From a bacterium (GTDB taxonomy: Bacteria > Bdellovibrionota > Bdellovibrionia > Bdellovibrionales > UBA1609), in the NCBI GenBank assembly GCA_021784635.1, contig JAJYHS010000242.1, forward strand, positions 1-8,626: DNA of 8,626 bases, written 5' to 3'. Every line of letters starts with the position of its first letter. The first letter of the stretch is position 1. The position numbers were made by a program, and so were the translations under genes. The notes beneath the pieces were generated by a model that worked only from the letters and a program-made list of their open reading frames with translations, did not search any database and was not told the origin of the DNA. Below, piece after piece: positions 1 through 6,597 of this stretch.

Positions 1-2177
1 TTCATACCCGCTTTGTAGGAACAAAACGTTTTTCAATCGAAGGTTGCGACACTCTTATGCCGATGCTTGAAAACCTCGTCGTACGCGGGGCGCGCATGGG
101 CATCGAAGAAATCGCGATCGGCATGGCTCATCGCGGTCGCGTGAACGTGCTCGCAAATTTCATGGGTAAAGCCATTGAACTTATATTTGCGGATTTTGAC
201 GGCCGGGTAATTGATAATTCCGGGTACAGCGGTGACGTCAAATATCACTTGGGTTATTCGTGCGTAAAAGATACGCCGAACGGACCTTGCCATGTGTCGT
301 TGGCATTTAATCCGTCGCACCTCGAATTTGTCAACCCAGTCGCCACAGGGATGGCGCGCGCCAAGCAACGCTATCGCAAAGATACCGTCGAGCGAAAAAA
401 AGTGATGCCGGTTCTTATTCATGGTGACGCAGCCTTTGTCGGCCAAGGCATTGTTGCCGAAACTTTGCAACTTTCACAACTCGACGGGTACACGGTCGGC
501 GGAACACTCCATATTATAACCAACAATCAAATCGGGTTTACAACTCTGCCATGCGACGACCGATCGACGCGATACTCGGCTGATACAGCAAAATCCATCA
601 AAGCTCCTACGATATTGGTGAACGCTGATGACGCAGAAGCCTCCGTGAGTGCACTCGATCTGGCGCTGCGCTTTCGCCAGCAATTCAGGCAAGACGTCGT
701 TATCGATTTGGTGGGCTACCGCCGTTTCGGTCATAACGAAGGCGATGAACCGGCATTTACGCAGCCCGTGATGTACGAACACATCAAATCTCATCCAACA
801 GTAAAATCGATTTACGCCGATCAATTGGCAAAAGAAAATGTGCAGCCGCTAGAGAAAACCGAGCAGGAGATGCACGAAAAAATCGACAACCTTCAAAAAA
901 TACTCGATGACACGCGAAAAAATCCGCCGGAATTTAAACCCCCAGTACTTGAAGGGCTCTGGAAGGGATTTCGCCGCGGCCATCTCGAAGACTTCGATAA
1001 ATCGGTGGATACGCGGTATTCAAAAAAAGATTTACTTAAGATTGGCGAGATTTTAACGTCACCGCCTAAAGATTTTCATCTTCATCCGAAAGTGCAAAAG
1101 CTGCTTGAAGCCCGCCGTCACATGCTCGACAACAACGCGCTTGACTGGGGGATGGCTGAACTATTGACATACGGTTCGCTGAACCTCGAAGGCACATCGG
1201 TACGTCTTTCCGGCCAAGATTCAAAGCGCGGCACCTTTTCGCATCGCCATGCTGTTTACTTTGATACCGAAACAAATGCCGAATTTTGCCCTCTCGCGCA
1301 GGTCAACCCTCCCGTCGAATTTTGCGTTTACAATTCGCCGTTATCCGAAGCTGCGGTGCTCGGATTTGAGTACGGCAACGCCATCGCCGACCCCACGTTT
1401 CTTACCATTTGGGAGGCGCAATTCGGTGATTTTGCCAATGGTGCTCAAGTTATCATCGATCAATTTTTATCAAGTGGTGAAGAAAAATGGGGCCGCATGG
1501 TGGGGCTGACCTTGTTTTTACCTCATGGCTACGAGGGCCAAGGCCCTGAGCATTCCAGCGCGCGGCTTGAGCGGTTTTTGCAGCTCTCAGCCGACGACAG
1601 TATGCAAGTGTGCAACCTCACGACGCCTGCCAACTTATTTCACGTGTTACGCCGTCAGATGAAACGCGATTTTCGTAAGCCGCTTATCATCATGACACCG
1701 AAGTCGCTATTGAGGCATCCAAAAGCCATTTCGACACTTGAAGATTTGGCCGACGGGTCGTTTCACGAAGTATACGCCGACCCGCTAGTTACGGATGTTA
1801 AAAATGTCGAAACGGCTATTTTTTGCAGCGGCAAATTGTACTACGAAATCGAAAAGGCTCGCGAAGCGAAATCGAATCCGCGAATTGCGGTTGTGCGGCT
1901 TGAACAGATTTGCCCCTTCCCACGTGCACGTTTGGCACCGCATTTGAACGGTTATCCGAAACTAAAAAGAATTATCTGGGCACAAGAAGAGCCGCAGAAT
2001 ATGGGTGCTTACACATGGGTTTTACCCCGCCTGCGTAAGCTCGCGGATGATTTGGGCCTAAATAAAATTGAGATTGAATATGTCGGCCGCGTTGAGCGTT
2101 CTAGCCCTGCGGCCGGCTCAGCCCGTGTGCATCAACGAGAACAAGAAGAAATCGTGCAAAAGTGTTTAACATTATAA
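1..2177 (+). CDS. sucA: 2-oxoglutarate dehydrogenase E1 component (5'-truncated by window edge)
   Basis: Thiamine-diphosphate-dependent E1 subunit of the cytosolic 2-oxoglutarate dehydrogenase complex. It decarboxylates 2-oxoglutarate and succinylates the lipoyl group of E2. The frame is open from position 3, where it already reads HTRFVGTKRFSIEG, a conserved E1o stretch, so the ATG at 57 is internal and the true start lies outside the window. About 724 residues remain; E. coli SucA has 933, so roughly 200 N-terminal residues are missing. Numbered from position 3, I see the active-site histidines in GMAHRGR (His43) and VKYHLG (His82), the ThDP/Mg motif GDA (141-143) to NNQ (174-176), the RRFGHNEGDEP block, HRHAV (about 414-418) in the pyrimidine-binding domain, GYEGQGPEHSSARLER (from about 509), and KSLLRHP leading into the C-terminal domain. 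No frameshift is visible. It is first in the visible operon, 21 nt before sucB. Family identity is very secure. Confidence 0.97.
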   Translation, partial: HTRFVGTKRFSIEGCDTLMPMLENLVVRGARMGIEEIAIGMAHRGRVNVLANFMGKAIELIFADFDGRVIDNSGYSGDVKYHLGYSCVKDTPNGPCHVSLAFNPSHLEFVNPVATGMARAKQRYRKDTVERKKVMPVLIHGDAAFVGQGIVAETLQLSQLDGYTVGGTLHIITNNQIGFTTLPCDDRSTRYSADTAKSIKAPTILVNADDAEASVSALDLALRFRQQFRQDVVIDLVGYRRFGHNEGDEPAFTQPVMYEHIKSHPTVKSIYADQLAKENVQPLEKTEQEMHEKIDNLQKILDDTRKNPPEFKPPVLEGLWKGFRRGHLEDFDKSVDTRYSKKDLLKIGEILTSPPKDFHLHPKVQKLLEARRHMLDNNALDWGMAELLTYGSLNLEGTSVRLSGQDSKRGTFSHRHAVYFDTETNAEFCPLAQVNPPVEFCVYNSPLSEAAVLGFEYGNAIADPTFLTIWEAQFGDFANGAQVIIDQFLSSGEEKWGRMVGLTLFLPHGYEGQGPEHSSARLERFLQLSADDSMQVCNLTTPANLFHVLRRQMKRDFRKPLIIMTPKSLLRHPKAISTLEDLADGSFHEVYADPLVTDVKNVETAIFCSGKLYYEIEKAREAKSNPRIAVVRLEQICPFPRARLAPHLNGYPKLKRIIWAQEEPQNMGAYTWVLPRLRKLADDLGLNKIEIEYVGRVERSSPAAGSARVHQREQEEIVQKCLTL

Positions 2178-2189
2178 ATTGCAGCAACT

Positions 2190-2194
2190 AGGAG
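2190..2194 (+). promoter_or_regulatory. Ribosome-binding site of sucB
   Basis: AGGAG lies 4 nt before the ATG at 2199, in the 21-nt gap after sucA. It supports the chosen sucB start. The same AGGAGTTA(C/T)ATG arrangement recurs before the unknown gene at 7938. Confidence 0.8.
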
Positions 2195-2198
2195 TTAC

Positions 2199-3443
2199 AT
2201 GAAGACACAGATTAAAATTCCAGCTGTAGGTGAATCCATCAACGAAGCGACTATTTCGCAATGGATGAAAAAAAACGGCGAAAAGGTTAAACGCGATGAC
2301 GTCCTATTAGTACTAGAAACGGATAAAGCTTCAGTTGAAGTTGTGGCCGAAAGCGATGGAGTGTTGTCCACTAAAGCCAAAGAAGGTGAAACCGTTGCAA
2401 TCGGCGCTGTGGTCGGAGAAATTGATTCAGAAGCTCCAGCAAAAAGCGCACCGGCACCGGCGGCCAAGCCGAGCGCGCCGCCTCCACCAATTGCAAAACC
2501 GCCCGTAGCAAAGCCCGCGGCGCCGGTAGCCGAAGGACCTTCGCTACCAGCAGCTGCATTTACAAGTTCGGGCCCTGCCGTCCGTCGTATTGTTGATGAA
2601 CAGCACCTCGACGTTTCGGGCGTAACGGGTACAGGCAAAGATGGCCGCCTCACCAAAGGTGATTTGTTAGGTTTAGCGCCAAAATCGATTCCACCACCGC
2701 CACCGATGCCCGCGACAAAACCTCAACAAGGAGCGGGTCTACAAAGCCGTGTCACTAGAGAGCCTATGACCAAACTCCGCCAAACAATTGCAAAGCGCTT
2801 GGTCGAGGCTCAACACACAGCTGCGATTCTTACCACTTTTAATGAAATCGATATGTCTGCGGTAATGGCTGTTCGCGCAAAATACAAAGACAGATTTAAA
2901 GAGCGCTATGGCATAAGTCTCGGCTTTATGGGATTTTTTGTTAAAGCTTCGATTGAAGCTTTAAGGGCCTTCCCGCGCGTAAACGCCATGATTGATGGCA
3001 ACGACGTTTTGTTCAATAACTTTTTTAATATTGGCATTGCCGTCGGTACTGAAAAAGGTCTTATCGTGCCGGTCGTACGCGATGCGGACCGCCTGTCTAT
3101 CGCACAAATTGAACTTTCAATTAAACATTACGCAGAAAAAGCTCGCGCAGGTAAAATCGCTCTTGAAGATTTGGCCGACGGCACGTTTACCATCAGCAAT
3201 GGTGGCGTTTACGGTTCGCTTCTTTCAACACCCATTTTAAATCCTCCGCAAAGCGCAATTTTGGGTTTACACAAAATCGAAGAGCGGCCCGTTGCCGTTC
3301 AAGGCAAGATCGAAATCCGGCCGATGATGTACGTTGCGCTTTCATACGACCATCGCATTATTGATGGTGCCGAAAGCGTAAGCTTCTTGGTTAAAGTTAA
3401 AGAAGGCATCGAAGATCCAGCTCGTCTTTTGATTGAGGTATAG
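2199..3443 (+). CDS. sucB: Dihydrolipoamide succinyltransferase, E2 of 2-oxoglutarate dehydrogenase
   Basis: Core E2 subunit that transfers the succinyl group from its lipoyl arm to CoA, giving succinyl-CoA. The 414 residues have standard E2 architecture. An N-terminal lipoyl domain (about 1-76) carries the lipoylation motif ETDKAS, with the modified lysine at Lys43. An Ala/Pro-rich flexible linker follows (about 77-122). The peripheral subunit-binding domain (about 124-158) contains GPAVRR and GTGKDGRLTKGDLL and should dock E1 or E3. A second Pro-rich linker leads to the acyltransferase domain (about 184-414) with the catalytic motif DHRIIDG (His385, Asp389). There is one lipoyl domain, as is usual for E2o, whereas PDH E2 often has more. 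The flanking sucA makes E2o rather than E2p or a branched-chain E2 the clear reading. The start is fixed by the AGGAG at 2190. The stop lies 4 nt before lpd. Confidence 0.97.
   Translation: MKTQIKIPAVGESINEATISQWMKKNGEKVKRDDVLLVLETDKASVEVVAESDGVLSTKAKEGETVAIGAVVGEIDSEAPAKSAPAPAAKPSAPPPPIAKPPVAKPAAPVAEGPSLPAAAFTSSGPAVRRIVDEQHLDVSGVTGTGKDGRLTKGDLLGLAPKSIPPPPPMPATKPQQGAGLQSRVTREPMTKLRQTIAKRLVEAQHTAAILTTFNEIDMSAVMAVRAKYKDRFKERYGISLGFMGFFVKASIEALRAFPRVNAMIDGNDVLFNNFFNIGIAVGTEKGLIVPVVRDADRLSIAQIELSIKHYAEKARAGKIALEDLADGTFTISNGGVYGSLLSTPILNPPQSAILGLHKIEERPVAVQGKIEIRPMMYVALSYDHRIIDGAESVSFLVKVKEGIEDPARLLIEV
3435..3439 (+). promoter_or_regulatory. Ribosome-binding site of lpd, inside the end of sucB
   Basis: GAGGT lies within the last codons of sucB, 8 nt before the ATG at 3448. 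It decides the lpd start: the same frame stays open back to a TTG at 3433, but that start would precede this site and add five residues of no family resemblance. The overlap suggests translational coupling of E3 to E2 (inference). Confidence 0.75.
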
Positions 3444-3447
3444 CGCC

Positions 3448-4872
3448 ATGGCTGAAACATATGATTTAGTCGTGATTGGTTCGGGTCCCGGCGGCTATGT
3501 GGGCGCCATTCGCGCCGCTCAGTTGGGGCTCAAAACTGCCGTTGTTGAGAAAGATCCGACATTTGGCGGAACGTGCCTCAATGTGGGTTGTATTCCGTCA
3601 AAAGCCCTGCTCGACTCGAGCGAACACTATTCGGTGGCCCGACACGAACTTGCAGCCCATGGTGTGATCGCAAAAGGCGTCGACCTCGACCTCGCAACCA
3701 TGCTCAACCGTAAAGACAAAGTCGTTCTCGATAACACAAACGGAATTAGTTTTCTTTTTAAAAAAAATAAAATTACCCCTTTTCGCGGAAAGGGCCGTCT
3801 GCGATCGCCGACAGAAATAGAAATAACGGCTCCTGATGGCGGGCAAGACGTTATCAAAACGCGAAATGTGATGCTCGCCACCGGCAGTGTCGCCAACGAG
3901 TTGCCGTTTATGCGTTTTGACGGCCGCACGATAATTTCTTCAACGGAAGCGCTCACGCTTTCAACGGTGCCGCGAAAAATGGTTGTGGTTGGCGCAGGAG
4001 CAATCGGGCTTGAACTCGGCTCGGTTTGGATGCGCCTCGGCGCTGACGTCACTGTGATTGAATATGGTAACAAAATAGCCGGTGTGATGGATGCGGGTCT
4101 TTCAGATCGCCTCTTTCGAATTCTGCAAAAACAAGGGATGAAATTTATTTTGGGCGCTAAAACGACGGGCGCTGAAATTAAAAAATCCGTCGCTGTTGTA
4201 CAATTTGAAACGTTGAAAGACGGCGCAAAAAATTCCATAGAGGCCGACGTGGTGCTCGTCGCCGTTGGGCGAAAACCCTACTCAGACGGCCTTGGCCTCG
4301 AACAACTTGGAATTGTTAAAGACGCGCGCGGGGTTGTGCAGGTCAATGACCATTATCAGGTACGGACGACTTCGAATTCGGTTCTCCCGAATGTTTTTGC
4401 GATCGGCGATTTGATTCCCGGCCCCATGCTTGCTCACAAAGCTGAAGAAGAAGGTGTCGCCGCCGCCGAAATTATGGCCGGTCACGCCGGGCACGTGAAC
4501 TATGAGACGGTGCCGAGTGTGATTTACACGTGGCCCGAATTCGCTGCCGTTGGCGCCACCGAAGAACAACTGAAACAAAATAATATTAAGTATAAATCCG
4601 GCACGTTCCCTTTTTCGGCGAATGGGCGCGCGCGAGCGGCCGCTCAAACCGATGGGATGGTCAAAGTACTTGCGGACGCCACAACCGACCGATTGCTAGG
4701 AGTACACATTGTCGGCCCGCGAGCTTCTGATCTTATCCATGAAGCGGTTGCCATTATGGAGTTTCGTGGGTCGGCCGAAGATATGGCCCGTTCATTTCAC
4801 GCCCACCCGACGTTCAGTGAAGCTTTGCGTGAGGCCGCACTCGGTGTTGATGGCCGCACACGACAAATGTAA
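3448..4872 (+). CDS. lpd: Dihydrolipoyl dehydrogenase (E3)
   Basis: FAD-dependent E3 subunit that reoxidises dihydrolipoyl groups on E2 and passes electrons to NAD+. The protein has 474 residues, the usual length for the family. An FAD-binding dinucleotide fold opens the protein (GSGPGGYVGA, 11-20). The redox-active disulfide motif is GGTCLNVGCIPSK (Cys43, Cys48). A second, NAD-binding fold contains VVGAGAIGLELG (GxGxxG at 182-187). The FAD-contact block VFAIGDLI comes later. The C-terminal dimerisation domain carries the catalytic pair in HAHPTFSEA (His453, Glu458). The ATG at 3448 is chosen because it gives the canonical MAETYDLVVIGSGPGG beginning and has a Shine-Dalgarno sequence at the right distance. 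It is last in the sucA-sucB-lpd operon, 4 nt after sucB, so it most likely serves this complex. E3 can be shared with pyruvate dehydrogenase, and the window cannot show whether another copy exists. Confidence 0.97.
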   Translation: MAETYDLVVIGSGPGGYVGAIRAAQLGLKTAVVEKDPTFGGTCLNVGCIPSKALLDSSEHYSVARHELAAHGVIAKGVDLDLATMLNRKDKVVLDNTNGISFLFKKNKITPFRGKGRLRSPTEIEITAPDGGQDVIKTRNVMLATGSVANELPFMRFDGRTIISSTEALTLSTVPRKMVVVGAGAIGLELGSVWMRLGADVTVIEYGNKIAGVMDAGLSDRLFRILQKQGMKFILGAKTTGAEIKKSVAVVQFETLKDGAKNSIEADVVLVAVGRKPYSDGLGLEQLGIVKDARGVVQVNDHYQVRTTSNSVLPNVFAIGDLIPGPMLAHKAEEEGVAAAEIMAGHAGHVNYETVPSVIYTWPEFAAVGATEEQLKQNNIKYKSGTFPFSANGRARAAAQTDGMVKVLADATTDRLLGVHIVGPRASDLIHEAVAIMEFRGSAEDMARSFHAHPTFSEALREAALGVDGRTRQM

Positions 4873-4887
4873 CGCCGAAACTAAAGG

Positions 4888-5898
4888 CTATCCCCGAACC
4901 GCTTTGCGAATTTTATTCATCAGCGGCAAAGCGAGTTCGCGCGCGCGCGCGGCGCCTTCAGATAAAATACGATCAAGTTCGGCAGGTTTGGCCATCAGCT
5001 CACGGTAGTGCGCAGTTGCTTCAGAAAAATGTTTTTCGACCGCTTGAAACAAGAGCTCCTTTACTTCGCCCCAGCCGATACCTGCGGCATATCGAGCCGC
5101 AAGCGCTTCGGTATCAGCGGCGGAGGCAAACTCTTTGTATAAATCAAACAATAGCGAATCTTTCGGGTTTTTTGGTGCCTCAGGCGGCGTGGAGTCGGTT
5201 TTAATTTTCATAACGAGTTTACGTAATGCTTTTGATTCCATAAATAGCGGAATTTGATTGCCGTAACTTTTACTCATCTTGCGGCCGTCAAGGCCTGGAA
5301 TAACTTTTTCGGTTTTTACGAGTGCGCGGGGCAAACGTAAAATTTCACCGCCAAACGCGCGATTGAATTTTTGCGCGATATCGCGCGCGATCTCGACATG
5401 CTGAACTTGGTCTTCGCCAACGGGAACGACGTCCGTGTTGAACAACAAAATATCGGCGGCCATCAAAACGGGATAATTATAAAGTCCCATCGAAACGCCA
5501 TCGTCTATATCTTCGCGTCCTTCCGATTGATTCTCTTGCACTTTGGCCTTGTACGCATGCGCCCGATTCATAAAACCTTTGGGAGTCACACACGAAAGAA
5601 TCCATGCGAGCTCAAAAATTTCAGGCACATCGCTTTGACGGTAAATAATCGTACGAGCCGGATCGAGCCCGCAAGCCAACCAAGTTGCGGCAATTTGCAA
5701 CGTATATTCGCGAAGCTGAGCCGCATTTTGCACCGTCGTCAACGCATGAAAATCAGCAATAAACAAAAGAGAGTGGCGAAATTGCGCGACCAAATCTAGC
5801 CCTGGGCGAATTGCTCCCAGATAATTACCGAGGTGTTGATCGCCGGTCGGCTTAATGCCGGTTAATACAGTTTCGTTTTGCTGCTTTTCAGTCTGCAT
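4888..5898 (-). CDS. trpS: Tryptophanyl-tRNA synthetase
   Basis: Class I aminoacyl-tRNA synthetase that charges tRNA-Trp in the cytosol. The 336 residues match the usual length of bacterial TrpRS. I see TGIKPTGDQHLGNYLGAIRP with the HIGH-type signature HLGN (22-25), the tryptophan/ATP-pocket segments NYPVLMAADILLF (from 141) and VPVGEDQVQH (158-167), and the KMSKS loop at 207-211. A helical C-terminal part follows, with KTDSTPPEAPKNP. The sequence is closer to the HLGNYxGAIRP style of TrpRS than to the E. coli protein, but function is not in doubt. It is the last gene of the mltA-sodC-trpS series, 40 nt after sodC, and converges on lpd with 15 nt between stops. No Shine-Dalgarno sequence is visible before the ATG at 5898. 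The next in-frame Met is at residue 110, past the HIGH motif, so this start is still the best choice. Confidence 0.96.
   Translation of the reverse strand: MQTEKQQNETVLTGIKPTGDQHLGNYLGAIRPGLDLVAQFRHSLLFIADFHALTTVQNAAQLREYTLQIAATWLACGLDPARTIIYRQSDVPEIFELAWILSCVTPKGFMNRAHAYKAKVQENQSEGREDIDDGVSMGLYNYPVLMAADILLFNTDVVPVGEDQVQHVEIARDIAQKFNRAFGGEILRLPRALVKTEKVIPGLDGRKMSKSYGNQIPLFMESKALRKLVMKIKTDSTPPEAPKNPKDSLLFDLYKEFASAADTEALAARYAAGIGWGEVKELLFQAVEKHFSEATAHYRELMAKPAELDRILSEGAARARELALPLMNKIRKAVRG
4938..4951. repeat. Alternating (CG)7 run within trpS
   Basis: Fourteen bases of uninterrupted CG dinucleotide lie in the 3' part of trpS and encode an Arg/Ala-rich helix end (AARARE). It is a simple-sequence tract that could be prone to slippage or local Z-form structure. 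No function is implied. Confidence 0.5.
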
Positions 5899-5938
5899 GG
5901 ATGGTTTTTCTATTTTTCAGGTTGCCGTTAAGATCAGG

Positions 5939-6574
5939 TTATTTTTTTTGTGCCTTTTTTTCAAGCCATTGTGGTAATGAGCCCGCCGCGCCAATTACTC
6001 CGCACGCCACACGCGAGCCAGAATTGCCTGAAGGTTGCGTGACATAGTTATCGGCGCGTTCGTGAACGATCAAACTGCGGCCAATAATCGGGTTCAGTGG
6101 CCCGTTCAAACTAATACCCGGTATAACCATATCGATATGTGCAACACCATAGCGGTCCGCGACAATATTTAATAGATCACCCGCTTCGTGCGGACCATTT
6201 AAACTCCCGTGAGGTTCATGCCCGGGGTTAAAGTGACCGCCAGCGCTACTCGCGTCGGGCGCTAAACAATTGCCGTATTCATGAATATGAAACCCATGCG
6301 TGGTATTCGGCTGAAATCCGTATAAGGTACCTTGAATCTTCACCTTGCCGAATTCTTCGGTAAACCAAACTTGTCCATGAACGCGATTACCCCGCGTGGG
6401 CCGTAAGAGAGCCACTGCATAAATGACGCCGTTATTGCTCACGACAGAAACAGGTTTTATATCGCGTGATCGCTCTTTGTGACATAAACCATGCGCACAA
6501 CCACTCAGCGATGCCATTAAAGCTGCCATGCCCGCTACGAGACTCATAACCATTAACATTTTTTTCATACTCAT
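5939..6574 (-). CDS. sodC: Cu/Zn superoxide dismutase, lipoprotein
   Basis: Converts superoxide to oxygen and hydrogen peroxide outside the cytoplasm. The product has 211 residues. A lipoprotein signal peptide (KK, a hydrophobic stretch, lipobox LSGC) ends at the lipidated Cys26. The next residue is Ala, so no inner-membrane retention Asp is present and outer-membrane anchoring is expected. The dismutase domain (about 48-197) has copper ligands in GFHIHEYG (His96, His98), GGHFNP (His114, bridging) and IVHERAD (His171). The conserved disulfide pair is Cys103 and Cys191, and the substrate-guiding Arg188 sits in SRVACGVIG. Zinc-loop residues are His122 and Asp133. The usual HxGD zinc motif reads HEAGD here, with one extra residue between His and Asp. 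The ATG at 6574 is chosen for its strong AAGGAGA. An upstream ATG at 6601 overlaps the mltA stop but would add nine charged residues before the signal peptide. Confidence 0.94.
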   Translation of the reverse strand: MSMKKMLMVMSLVAGMAALMASLSGCAHGLCHKERSRDIKPVSVVSNNGVIYAVALLRPTRGNRVHGQVWFTEEFGKVKIQGTLYGFQPNTTHGFHIHEYGNCLAPDASSAGGHFNPGHEPHGSLNGPHEAGDLLNIVADRYGVAHIDMVIPGISLNGPLNPIIGRSLIVHERADNYVTQPSGNSGSRVACGVIGAAGSLPQWLEKKAQKK

Positions 6575-6580
6575 TTCAGT

Positions 6581-6587
6581 TCTCCTT
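6581..6587 (-). promoter_or_regulatory. Ribosome-binding site of sodC
   Basis: AAGGAGA on the - strand, 6 nt before the ATG at 6574. It decides between this start and the in-frame ATG at 6601, which has no comparable site. It lies in the 23-nt gap after mltA. Confidence 0.8.
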
Positions 6588-6597
6588 CGATCTTGGT

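Noticed and set aside
57..59. ATG as the start of sucA
   Set aside because: The frame continues upstream to the window edge with conserved E1o sequence (HTRFVGTKRFSIEG), so this Met is internal.
2195..2656. Open frame of 153 codons on the - strand opposite the start of sucB
   Set aside because: Its Gly/Ala/Ser-rich translation is the complement of the Ala/Pro linker of E2; the sense strand is clearly the coding one.
3433..3435. TTG as the start of lpd
   Set aside because: It precedes the GAGGT site at 3435-3439 and adds five residues foreign to the family; the ATG at 3448 fits better.
3627..4238. Long open frame (203 codons) on the - strand opposite lpd
   Set aside because: It is antisense to a fully conserved Lpd sequence, has no ribosome-binding site or recognisable domain, and is low-complexity Ser/Arg/Pro/Ile-rich in the manner of a shadow frame.
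4883..4906. Possible terminator hairpin with arms AAAGGC and CCGCTTT between lpd and trpS
   Set aside because: The stem pairs only about four bases cleanly and no T run follows; not convincing.
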